Part shown: positions 16,624 to 23,345 of the stretch, in pieces
How the letters are laid out: every line of letters starts with the position of its first letter
Position numbering within the stretch: position 1 is the stretch's first letter
From: Romeriopsis sp046049545
Lineage (GTDB): Bacteria > Cyanobacteriota > Cyanobacteriia > Leptolyngbyales > Leptolyngbyaceae
Reading direction: 5' to 3'
Length of the DNA stretch: 23,345 nt
Assembly (NCBI GenBank): GCA_046049545.1
Contig: JBJORF010000071.1
Location: forward strand, 1 to 23,345
The notes under the pieces: model-generated
Databases searched by the model: none
Seen by the model: only the letters and a program-made list of their open reading frames with translations
What the model was told of the DNA's origin: nothing
Made by a program: the position numbers and the translations under genes

Positions 16624-18056
16624 GGTTGGGCGATTTTGGGCCGATCGAGGCGTTGCGAGGTATCGCTCTGCGTGAACTGCTGGTAAGCCAGTTTTGAAAT
16701 CTGCTGAATCAGCCGCTCCGCACCAATATCATCCCGCTGTCGCTTGACCAAAACCGAGGCCAAGTAACGTTTGCCATTCGGTGTATCAATCAGCCCGATA
16801 TCGCCGACAAACAACCCCAGCGTGCCAGTCTTGTGGGCGATCGTTGCGCCTTTATCCAAGCCCTGGGGCAGTAACGTGTCGTTCTCGATCCGCCGCATGA
16901 TGTCGAGCAGCCGATCGCGCGATTTCATCGACATCAGTTTGCCGTTTTGGACTTGGCTAATCAGGCTGGCCATATCCTTAGGGCTAGTTGTATTGGTGGC
17001 TTTGATATCGGGTAAAACCGCATTGAGCAGAGTAGCACTGAGGCCCCAGCTCTTAAACCGTTGATTCAGCGCGTTCATCCCACCGAGGCGATCGATTAAC
17101 ATATTGGTCGCGGTGTTATCACTGGCAACCATCATTTGGGTGGCGGTTTCGAGGGCGGAGAAGGTGCTGCCGACGGGTTGGTACTGCATGTCCCCCGCTT
17201 CGGTAGCAATATTCTCCTGCTTCATCGTCAGTGTTTCCGTCAATTTGATCTTGCCCTGATCCACATCCTGGAAGAAGGCGACCAAAATGGGAAATTTGAT
17301 CGTACTGGCAGCCGGAAAGACTTCCGTTGCATTGATGTCAATGTAGGCATTGGTGTCGAGATCGAGCAACATAATCCCGGCCCGACTGCCCTTTTGCTGG
17401 CTGACCAAGGTATTGACCTTGGCTTCCAAGTCCACGAGCTTTTGGCCGAGTTGAAGCGGTTCACTGGTTTTGGCCGCTGGGGTGACGATCGGGGTCGGCG
17501 ACTGCGGGGCATTAGCGGTTAGGCGACTGGCTGGATCCCATACAGAAAGCAGGGTGCCTGCCAACACCCCAATGCCAATCCCAAAAACCATCAAGCGTGC
17601 CCCGTACAGCATCAATTTGCCCGAACGAGTACGCGGCGTGGGCAGTTGCACTAATTTGATGGCGGGGGTGGCTGCGGCGCGATCGCGGCGACGATTGCCC
17701 CGCCGATTTTGTCGATCAAAGGGGACAACGGAGCCGCGTCCGTTGAACCGATCATTCGCCGATGAAGCGGCTGCACGGCGCGGCAAACCGACTAAACGCG
17801 GCGGTGGCGGTGGCGCGGAACGGACTGATCGCGCCGGAGCACCGGACGATTTCGCGGATGGTTTACGGGCGCTGCGATTGGAGGCGCGCGATGAATTCTG
17901 ATTCCAGCCTAAAAATGCAAACAAACTTCCCCCTGACGATTTTCGGTCGCGTCGCCGTTGTGCCCCACCGGCTTTCTCGCCAGAACGCGCTGCACCCGTC
18001 GATCGCGACGGCTGTGAGCGTTGGTTTCGATTTGAACGTCGGTTGCGTTCCCGCAT
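16614..18056 (-). CDS. Membrane-anchored class A beta-lactamase-fold serine hydrolase with Arg-rich cytoplasmic tail
   Basis: Length is 480 residues, about 200 more than a secreted class A beta-lactamase. Residues 1-145 are very rich in Arg, Ser, Pro and Gly with a PPPPP run (82-86), predicted cytoplasmic. One membrane helix follows at about 148-172, then a linker and the periplasmic catalytic domain (about 205-465). Active-site motifs are S251-T-I-K254, S312-D-N314 and K409-T-G411. In the omega loop, the Glu of the class A ExxLN motif appears to be Ala341 (ATLLN), so the general base for deacylation seems absent. This suggests a penicillin-binding or peptidoglycan-related hydrolase more than an efficient beta-lactamase. 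AAGGA lies 12 bases upstream of the ATG. It converges on obgE. The fold is well supported; the activity is unknown. Confidence 0.88.
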   Translation of the reverse strand: MRERNRRSNRNQRSQPSRSTGAARSGEKAGGAQRRRDRKSSGGSLFAFLGWNQNSSRASNRSARKPSAKSSGAPARSVRSAPPPPPRLVGLPRRAAASSANDRFNGRGSVVPFDRQNRRGNRRRDRAAATPAIKLVQLPTPRTRSGKLMLYGARLMVFGIGIGVLAGTLLSVWDPASRLTANAPQSPTPIVTPAAKTSEPLQLGQKLVDLEAKVNTLVSQQKGSRAGIMLLDLDTNAYIDINATEVFPAASTIKFPILVAFFQDVDQGKIKLTETLTMKQENIATEAGDMQYQPVGSTFSALETATQMMVASDNTATNMLIDRLGGMNALNQRFKSWGLSATLLNAVLPDIKATNTTSPKDMASLISQVQNGKLMSMKSRDRLLDIMRRIENDTLLPQGLDKGATIAHKTGTLGLFVGDIGLIDTPNGKRYLASVLVKRQRDDIGAERLIQQISKLAYQQFTQSDTSQRLDRPKIAQPPN

Positions 18057-18428
18057 GGGTGGTGTTGATCCTTCTACGACTTGGGGCGATCGGCCATCGT
18101 GGGCCTTGCCTCAAGCGCACTATATTGTGTCGGCGCGCGGAAAATTCGATCTCCGTAATTTGCCGGAATTTTTAGAAATTCTTCGGCGAAATTAATAGCA
18201 TCCGGGAAGATGCCAGCTTTGGGGCGATTCTACCTTACTCTCAGGGGTTGGGGCAGCTATTGTCATCAGAAAGTTAACGCATAACCCTTGAAGGGGCAGC
18301 CAGTGTGCCAAATGCAGGGGGCAATCCGTTGGACTCACAGGGAGAATCGGGGATCCAGTGGCATCTGCCCGGTCGCCCTGCCCGACTGCTACTTCCAAGC
18401 CCCGCAACCCATGGCTCAACGCCTTGCC
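18057..18428. promoter_or_regulatory. Intergenic region between ffh and the beta-lactamase-like gene
   Basis: About 370 bases with no convincing gene; open frames here, such as 18192-18419 (-), show no family features. On the minus strand TATAGT (18119-18124) could be the -10 for the beta-lactamase-like gene, giving a leader of roughly 55 bases, but no good -35 is visible. A hairpin at about 18162-18187 (GAATTT with AAATTC, extended by GCCG/CGGC) lies farther upstream and could end ffh transcripts or belong to the leader. The rest, toward the ffh stop, is GC-rich and featureless. Confidence 0.35.
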
Positions 18429-19922
18429 TTACAGCGAACCAAAGCCTTTTTTCTTCTTATCCTTCTTCGGCTTCTTCGCCTGGGGTGGCCCACCGCCGCC
18501 CTGATAGCCGCGCCATCCTGGCCCTTGGGGCGCACCACCGCCGCCAAACGGATTACCACCGCCGAAGGGATTGCCCATGCCCCCCATGCCGGGCATCCCG
18601 CCCATGCCGGGGAAGCCCATGTTACCTTGGCCCATCTGCTGCATCATCATCCGCATTTGCTTGAACTTGGCGACCAGTTCCGTCACATCTTTTTCCTGGT
18701 AGCCCGAACCCTTCGCAATCCGGCGGCGACGACTGGGGGTATTCATTAATAAGTCAGGATCCTGGCGCTCTGCCATGGTCATGGAGCCGATCATCGCCTC
18801 GACCTTCCGCAGTTCGCGTTCACCCTGCTGGATTTTGTCGTCGTCCAGCATTTTGCCCATGCCGGGGATCAGCTTCATGATGCCGCCGAGGGAACCCATG
18901 TTCTTGAGCAACCGGGTTTGCTTGAGGAAGTCGTTGAAGTCAAATCGCGCTTCGAGGATTTTCTCGGAGAGCTTTTCGGCTTCTTCGAGGGTGATTTCAT
19001 CGCGGGCTTTTTCGACCAGGGTGAGCACGTCGCCCATGCCGAGAATGCGCGAAGCCAAGCGATCGGGATAAAACGGTTGCAGCGCTTCGACTTTTTCCCC
19101 AACCCCGATAAATTTAATCGGCTGACCGGAAATCCGCCGCACCGAAAGGGCCGCTCCACCGCGTGTATCGCCGTCCATCTTGGTCAGGATTGCGCCCGTC
19201 AGACCGATGCGATCGTTAAACGCCTGGGTCACATTTGCGGCTTCTTGGCCCGTCATCGAGTCCACGACCAGCAGGACTTCATTCGGGTTGACGGTGGCTT
19301 TGATTTGGGCCAGTTCGTCCATTAAGCTATCGTCGATCTGCAAACGACCTGCCGTATCGATGATCACGGTGTCGATGCCGTCGGCTTTGGCCTGGGCGAC
19401 CCCCTGACGCGCGATATCCACCGGATTCGCGTCGGTACCCAATTCGAATACCGGAATGTCGATCTGCTTCCCGAGGGATTTCAGCTGGTCGATCGCGGCA
19501 GGGCGGTAGATGTCCGTCGCTACCAGCAACGTGGTGCGCTTTTCTTTGCGCAAATGCAACGCCAACTTCGCCGTTGCGGTGGTTTTACCCGCCCCTTGGA
19601 GACCCGCCATCAGGACGATTGTCGGCTTGTCGGTGCTGTCAGCGAGGGGCACATTCGCTTCGCCCATTACCTCCAGCAATTCTTGGTAAACGATTTCAAT
19701 AAATTGCTGATCGGGCCGCACCCCCGAAATCACTTCTGCGCCGAGGGCTTTTTGCTCCACTTCGGCGATGAAGTCTTTGATCACCTGAAGGTTGACATCC
19801 GCTTCCAACAGCGCCCGCCGGACTTCCCGTAATGCCTCTTTAATGTTGGTTTCGGAGATCTTGTCCTGGCCTCTCAGCTTTTTCCAGGCTTCCTCAAGGC
19901 GATCGGCAAGTGCGTCAAACAT
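18429..19922 (-). CDS. ffh: Signal recognition particle protein Ffh (SRP54)
   Basis: GTPase that binds SRP RNA and signal sequences and delivers ribosomes to FtsY at the membrane. The start is the ATG giving MFDALADRLEEAWKKLRGQD, the standard Ffh beginning; 33 upstream codons in frame are not family-like. Length is 497 residues. The N domain spans about 1-90. The G domain has GLQGAGKTT (108-116), DTAGR (189-193) and TKMDGDTRGGAA (247-258). The M domain contains the RNA-binding SRRRRIAKGSG (397-407) and a Met-rich helix MRMMMQQMGQG. After it comes a ~65-residue tail of Gly/Met/Pro repeats (GMGGMPGMGGMGNPFGGG and similar) ending in a lysine cluster and GFGSL. It is divergent from the unknown gene at 20146. 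Confidence 0.97.
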   Translation of the reverse strand: MFDALADRLEEAWKKLRGQDKISETNIKEALREVRRALLEADVNLQVIKDFIAEVEQKALGAEVISGVRPDQQFIEIVYQELLEVMGEANVPLADSTDKPTIVLMAGLQGAGKTTATAKLALHLRKEKRTTLLVATDIYRPAAIDQLKSLGKQIDIPVFELGTDANPVDIARQGVAQAKADGIDTVIIDTAGRLQIDDSLMDELAQIKATVNPNEVLLVVDSMTGQEAANVTQAFNDRIGLTGAILTKMDGDTRGGAALSVRRISGQPIKFIGVGEKVEALQPFYPDRLASRILGMGDVLTLVEKARDEITLEEAEKLSEKILEARFDFNDFLKQTRLLKNMGSLGGIMKLIPGMGKMLDDDKIQQGERELRKVEAMIGSMTMAERQDPDLLMNTPSRRRRIAKGSGYQEKDVTELVAKFKQMRMMMQQMGQGNMGFPGMGGMPGMGGMGNPFGGGNPFGGGGAPQGPGWRGYQGGGGPPQAKKPKKDKKKKGFGSL

Positions 19923-20145
19923 GGGTTCAGGTTCTTCAGAAATACGTCTAGTCAGACTCAAGGAATGGGTCGCCGCATCAGAATCAAGACATTCCAGCGA
20001 CGGGGCAAATTCCACTGACATTCAATGTTAGCGCGTCTGGGAGTGGATTGCATGTCGATGGGGCAGGGATTTTCGCTGATGGGTTTGGCCCTAGGCGGGG
20101 AATCCTAGAGGGAATTGTCCTGTTGCATCTTGCGATCGCGCTGCC

Positions 20146-20706
20146 ATGTCTTTCTCGCTGGAAATCCTCACCTTTCCGATTTTGACGAATCGGGCGCGCT
20201 ATCACACTTGTTTCATCACGATCCCCGATGAGCCAAAACCCGTGGCAGGAATCACTTTAATCGGTCAATACTACAGCTTTGCGCGATTTTGTCCGAACCT
20301 CGATCAAGCCTTTGCCACCACTTCACGGCTGCTCGATCGGGAACGCCGATCGTTGATTACCCAATCCCCCAAAGGCTACCTCGTCTGGCGCTGGGAACCT
20401 GTGGCGCAGTTGACAAAGCGGGTGTTGCCCCGCAAACAGCCGCCGGGGTTCTGCAAGATTCTGCGGACACCAAGCAAAATTCCCACCTGTCAAATTCAAG
20501 CGGCAGACCTTGATAAGCCGCTCACCGCGATTCGGGTGAGCGGCGATTTTTATGCATTGCTGACGGGGGTGGCGACGGAGGATGGAGCGATTCAGTTGGG
20601 GAATCAAATGAGTCAATGGGGCGATCGGATTTTGGTTACGCCGAAGCGTAAAGGATTTTCGCTCTGGATCTATGAAGCGGGGGCGCAATTGCTGGAGTCT
20701 GCCTGA
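20146..20706 (+). CDS. Uncharacterised protein, probably soluble
   Basis: I do not recognise this 186-residue protein. It has no signal peptide or membrane helix, three cysteines (C22, C49 and further on), and a pattern of short alternating hydrophobic stretches that suggests mainly beta structure. Notable segments are GITLIGQYYSFARFCPNLDQA, SPKGYLVWRWEP and the C-terminal KRKGFSLWIYEAGAQLLESA. The two KGxxLWxxEP/A-like segments, about 100 residues apart, could reflect an internal duplication. The ATG has no clear Shine-Dalgarno sequence; a HIP1 site lies seven bases upstream. It is divergent from ffh and convergent with apcF across a strong hairpin. Length, codon use and clean boundaries support a real gene. 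Confidence 0.72.
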   Translation: MSFSLEILTFPILTNRARYHTCFITIPDEPKPVAGITLIGQYYSFARFCPNLDQAFATTSRLLDRERRSLITQSPKGYLVWRWEPVAQLTKRVLPRKQPPGFCKILRTPSKIPTCQIQAADLDKPLTAIRVSGDFYALLTGVATEDGAIQLGNQMSQWGDRILVTPKRKGFSLWIYEAGAQLLESA

Positions 20707-20715
20707 TCACACCGT

Positions 20716-20767
20716 CCATCAATTAATCCCTGGCAATCACGGATGATTGCCAGGGATTAATTGATGG
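20716..20767. terminator. Perfect 24-bp hairpin, bidirectional terminator between convergent genes
   Basis: Bases 20716-20739 are the exact reverse complement of 20744-20767, leaving only a CGGA loop. The stem includes ATTAATCCCTGGCAATCA and its complement. It sits 10 bases after the stop of the rightward unknown gene and 17 bases after the stop of leftward apcF, so it can terminate both transcripts. The stem contains AATTAAT/ATTAATT, which gives a partly U-rich 3' arm in each direction. Confidence 0.85.
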
Positions 20768-20783
20768 GTCGCAATTTCGGGGC

Positions 20784-21293
20784 TTACACCGAAACGTCGC
20801 TTAAGCTCGCCGTCATGTAGTCAAAGGGTTGGTCGATGAAGCCCATGGCTGGAACACCTGCTTCCGCCAACCGCGCTTTGATCATATCTTTCATGATTTG
20901 GATACCGCGCACCGTCGGGCCGATCGGCACACTCAGGGAGTTGTAGACTTCGCGCAAACCTTCGAGGACACGCTCGTCGAGGACATCCGTATCCGCCGCG
21001 ATGATCGCGTAGGTCGCATAGCGCAAGTAGTAATCCATATCTCGCAGGCAAGCGGCAAAGCGCCGCGTCGTATAAGCATTCCCGCCGGGACGAATCAGCT
21101 CGGGATTTTCATCAAACAAAGCTGCCCCCGCTTGACGGACAATCGCAGCCGCATCGGCGTTAATCACGCTCACGGCCTGGATTCTGGCATTACCTGTGCG
21201 GAAATAGGCCTTCAGATCGTCGATCGCATCGCGATCAAAATAGCGACCTGTAACGTCGTAGTTTTTAATTAGGCTGGTCACCGCATCACGCAT
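20784..21293 (-). CDS. apcF: Allophycocyanin beta-18 subunit (ApcF)
   Basis: Phycobilisome core light-harvesting subunit that replaces one ApcB near the terminal emitter ApcE. Length is 169 residues, normal for ApcF. The N-terminus MRDAVTSLIKNYDVTGRYFD fits ApcF rather than ApcB (which begins MQDAITSVI). The phycocyanobilin attachment site is Cys82 in ACLRDMDYYLRYATYA, and Asn72 in GGNAYTTRR is the asparagine that is methylated in beta-type phycobiliproteins. The C-terminal PFDYMTASLSD is typical. GGGAG lies nine bases before the ATG. The gene stands alone, as apcF usually does, and ends at the strong hairpin shared with the convergent unknown gene. Confidence 0.93.
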   Translation of the reverse strand: MRDAVTSLIKNYDVTGRYFDRDAIDDLKAYFRTGNARIQAVSVINADAAAIVRQAGAALFDENPELIRPGGNAYTTRRFAACLRDMDYYLRYATYAIIAADTDVLDERVLEGLREVYNSLSVPIGPTVRGIQIMKDMIKARLAEAGVPAMGFIDQPFDYMTASLSDVSV

Positions 21294-21316
21294 GACTGAT
21301 CTCTCCCAAGGTTCCC

Positions 21317-21334
21317 TGTAAAGACATTTTTACA
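21317..21334 (-). promoter_or_regulatory. Inverted repeat in the apcF leader
   Basis: TGTAAA (21317-21322) and TTTACA (21329-21334) form a six-base inverted repeat with a six-base spacer, flanked by CCC and GGG. It lies 24-41 bases upstream of the apcF ATG, just outside the ribosome binding site, so it could be an operator or a leader stem-loop. The spacing of GTA and TAC (10 bases) does not fit the NtcA consensus (8). Confidence 0.4.
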
Positions 21335-21497
21335 AAGGGCTGAAACATCCCGATCGCTTTGGGCCGTCGCACCGGACAGGCCGCTGGCAATGGGTTCTCA
21401 ATCCCACACAGCAATTTAAGCTCAGTTTATCATGCTGGTTTCGCCAAAGCGCTCGGGAACCCCGGTTTACTGAGAACTGTTTGCCAAACTTAACAAT

Positions 21498-21531
21498 TTG
21501 GACTTAGCATCTCGTTGGACTTAGCATCTCG
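21498..21531. repeat. Two tandem 17-bp repeats after the methyltransferase gene
   Basis: TTGGACTTAGCATCTCG occurs twice head to tail with no mismatch, ending 18 bases from the stop codon of the leftward methyltransferase gene. It is in the gap upstream of apcF. Confidence 0.85.
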
Positions 21532-21548
21532 GGCTGAACGGCTCGGAG

Positions 21549-22661
21549 TTAACCCTGCGGCTTTTGGCCCACGAGGTACATACTCATGTAGTGCGTCTGT
21601 TGGTCGGTCACGGTGAACCCGGCTTGGGTCATCCGCGATCCCATGTCATCGCGCACATAATCCCGGTAGAACGGCTCGTGGAAGGTGGTTGCAAACCCTT
21701 CCATAATCGGCAGGAGATTCGGAGAATCGCCGAGCTGGATCGAGTCGCAAATCACAAAGGTACCGCCGGGCTGAATCACCCGAAACGCTTCATTAATCAC
21801 TTGTTGACGCACCGGGCCAGGCAGTTCATGGAATAGGAAGACGCAGGTGATGCCGTGAAAATGGTTGTCGCGATAGGGCAAGGCTTCGGCTTGGCCCTGG
21901 GCCAGCTGGACGACGGGGCTGGGATTAAACCAGTTATTCGGCTTGAGCCATTGGGCAGCTTTGCGGAGATAAGCCGGCGATAGATCGATGCCATGAAGGG
22001 AAGCCTGGGGCAACATGCCGCGCAGCATCCGCAGGGTACGGCCCGTACCGCAGGCGACATCGAGGATTTGGAGTTGCTTCGGATCGATGTGGCTGAAGGT
22101 CTGCAACCCTTGCTTGAGCGGGGCTAAAACCCGTCGCCGCATTGGGTCAGCGCCGCCATTAAACAACAGCTCAACTTGCAGGTCGTAGAGATCGGCTGAC
22201 TCGTCGCTCAGGTAGCCCCCCGTTTGGTAGTGGAAGTTCTGGGTGTAATAGGACGGGTAACCATCGGTGTCGATCGTCGATTCAAAATCGCGATAGCCTT
22301 TTTTGACGGCCCGATTCCAGGTCTTGGGCATATCTAGCCAGACGCGGGGGTAGTTCCGCACATAGTCATCGATCGGATTATCAAACAAAATATCCGCCGG
22401 ATAGACCCCCGCCGCCGCATCTTCCCAATCCCGTCGATTAATTGCATCGAGCCGCTGGCGCACTTCATCAATGACAGCTTTGGTGACCATCGGTACATCC
22501 TCTTCGCGGGTCTGGGCGGTACCCCGCAGTTCTGGGGCAAGCTGCTTCATGGCTTCATTCGCCAAATACTTATGCACAAAGCCCAATAGCCCTTTGCCTT
22601 GTTGCACTGTTTGGAAGGCTTGCTGGGTGAGGGCGTTGGTGGAGAAGAGAGAAGCGGCCAT
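21549..22661 (-). CDS. Class I SAM-dependent methyltransferase, substrate unknown
   Basis: Length is 370 residues. Residues 1-190 form an N-terminal region unlike the catalytic core, with amphipathic helices near the start and an aromatic segment DGYPSYYTQNFHYQTGGYL (133-151). The Rossmann-type methyltransferase core follows: motif I ILDVACGTGRTLRML (199-213), an acidic residue D226 closing strand 2 (HGIDLS), AEALPYRDNHFHGI (258-271), then CVFLFHELP (273-281) and GGTFVICDSIQLGD. The LFHELP motif resembles the UbiE/Methyltransf_11 type rather than the NPPY type of amide N-methyltransferases. No signal peptide is seen and no Shine-Dalgarno sequence. It is divergent from sixA (106 bp) and lies 255 bp upstream of apcF on the same strand; a functional link to the phycobilisome is only speculation. 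Confidence 0.87.
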   Translation of the reverse strand: MAASLFSTNALTQQAFQTVQQGKGLLGFVHKYLANEAMKQLAPELRGTAQTREEDVPMVTKAVIDEVRQRLDAINRRDWEDAAAGVYPADILFDNPIDDYVRNYPRVWLDMPKTWNRAVKKGYRDFESTIDTDGYPSYYTQNFHYQTGGYLSDESADLYDLQVELLFNGGADPMRRRVLAPLKQGLQTFSHIDPKQLQILDVACGTGRTLRMLRGMLPQASLHGIDLSPAYLRKAAQWLKPNNWFNPSPVVQLAQGQAEALPYRDNHFHGITCVFLFHELPGPVRQQVINEAFRVIQPGGTFVICDSIQLGDSPNLLPIMEGFATTFHEPFYRDYVRDDMGSRMTQAGFTVTDQQTHYMSMYLVGQKPQG

Positions 22662-22767
22662 GGCGAAGATTGATTTCTATTGAGCGATTACTTTACTTAT
22701 CTTCATGTTCGCAGATTTTCCCAGGATAGACAATTCAGATTGTTCACCGATCGAATTCGGGGTAGCG

Positions 22768-23265
22768 ATGAAAGCGTTTGCAATTTATTTCATCCGGCAC
22801 GGTTTAGCGGGGCAGTTTGGTGATTATGAGAACGATGCAGAACGGCCATTAACCCCGGCGGGTCAGCGCAAAACAGCGCAGGTGGTGCAGCGGTTGCGGC
22901 AGTTGGATGTGGAATTCGATCAGATCGTGACAAGTCCCTTTGCCCGTGCTGCGCAGACCGCCGCGATCGTTCAGCACCATTTTAGTGATGCGAAGCTGGA
23001 AACCTGGGATGAACTGCTGCCCGATGCGCCGTTTTCGCCGCTGTATGAACGATTAATGCAGTGCGATCGGCGCAAAACCCTAGCGATCGTCGGTCATGAA
23101 CCCGGTTTGAGCGAAGCGGCGGCAATGTTGGTCTTTGGCAGTGCGGCGGCGCGGCTGGCGCTGAAGAAGACGGGGGTGATCCGGCTCGATGGCGCACCGA
23201 CGGGAGAATTGTTGGGGAATTGTGAACTGCGGTGGTTATTGCCTGCGAAGGTATTGGTGGATTAA
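22768..23265 (+). CDS. sixA: Phosphohistidine phosphatase SixA
   Basis: Small histidine phosphatase of the phosphoglycerate-mutase superfamily that removes phosphate from histidine phosphotransfer domains. The start is the ATG giving MKAFAIYFIRHGLAG: GGGG lies five bases upstream and the RHG motif then sits at the usual distance. An in-frame ATG at 22705 would add 21 unmatched residues. Length is 165 residues. The phosphate-accepting histidine is His11 in IRHG, with Arg10 beside it, and the second histidine is His110 in VGHEPGLS. LTPAGQRKTAQVV (28-40) and TSPFARAAQTA (55-65) are family features. The last codons lie inside the first unit of a 17-bp tandem repeat. No cognate two-component partner is adjacent. 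Confidence 0.94.
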   Translation: MKAFAIYFIRHGLAGQFGDYENDAERPLTPAGQRKTAQVVQRLRQLDVEFDQIVTSPFARAAQTAAIVQHHFSDAKLETWDELLPDAPFSPLYERLMQCDRRKTLAIVGHEPGLSEAAAMLVFGSAAARLALKKTGVIRLDGAPTGELLGNCELRWLLPAKVLVD

Positions 23266-23316
23266 CGGTATTGGTGGATTAACGGTATTGGTGGATTAAC
23301 GGTATTGGTGGATTAC
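23250..23316. repeat. Nearly four tandem 17-bp repeats spanning the sixA stop codon
   Basis: The unit GGTATTGGTGGATTAAC is repeated at 23250-23266, 23267-23283 and 23284-23300, and a fourth copy lacking one A runs 23301-23316. The first copy encodes the last sixA residues (VLVD) and its TAA stop. Because 17 is not a multiple of three, later copies would be read in other frames. Confidence 0.9.
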
Positions 23317-23345
23317 TGGTTGGAGGGCCGGAGGGTTTGGACGAG

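Noticed and set aside
18192..18419. 75-residue minus-strand frame downstream of ffh
   Set aside because: Composition is not protein-like, there is no family match, and it has no ribosome binding site worth the name.
18057..18428. Possible SRP RNA gene (ffs) next to ffh
   Set aside because: I could not find the conserved apical GGAA tetraloop helix of 4.5S RNA in this stretch on either strand.
21317..21334. Possible NtcA binding site upstream of apcF
   Set aside because: NtcA sites have GTA and TAC eight bases apart. Here they are ten apart, so the match is to a generic inverted repeat only.
23250..23316. Possible CRISPR-like array at the window end
   Set aside because: The units are directly contiguous with no spacers and are only 17 bp long, so this is a simple tandem repeat.

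Overview
This window is from a cyanobacterial chromosome of moderately high GC. The evidence is an allophycocyanin beta-type phycobiliprotein with its bilin cysteine, an NDH-1 NdhB subunit, a class II FBPase/SBPase next to glutamyl-tRNA reductase, and at least eleven copies of the HIP1 octamer GCGATCGC, where about one would be expected by chance. The genus cannot be named from the sequence. I see no rRNA, tRNA, CRISPR array, transposase or prophage gene. It reads as core chromosome with small repeats between genes.

Layout, left to right. A truncated C-terminus (1-48) is followed by a MscS-type channel with a cNMP-fold tail. Convergent to it is topA. A palindrome-rich divergent region (4392-4714) leads to a rightward run of ndhB, a carotenoid-cleaving oxygenase (3 bp gap) and S-formylglutathione hydrolase (15 bp gap). 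A nested inverted-repeat element separates this run from a leftward block read as trm1, glpX, hemA, in which the glpX-hemA adjacency is familiar from other cyanobacteria. Next come a rightward GAF-GAF-GGDEF-EAL signalling protein and obgE. A leftward beta-lactamase-fold protein and ffh follow. A rightward unknown protein converges on apcF across a perfect 24-bp hairpin. Upstream of apcF is a methyltransferase, and divergent from that is sixA, which ends in a 17-bp tandem repeat.

Most genes are housekeeping: supercoiling (topA), cyclic electron flow and CO2 uptake (ndhB), Calvin cycle (glpX), tetrapyrrole supply (hemA), tRNA modification (trm1), ribosome assembly (obgE), membrane targeting (ffh) and light harvesting (apcF). 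The signalling layer is the c-di-GMP protein and SixA. I found no convincing undescribed multi-gene system. The points most worth a second look are the beta-lactamase-like protein with alanine at the expected general-base position and a long arginine-rich cytoplasmic tail, the eukaryal/archaeal-type Trm1 in a bacterium, the ndhB-oxygenase-fghA run, several strong intergenic hairpins, and three gene 3' ends marked by short tandem duplications with 15-17 bp periods.
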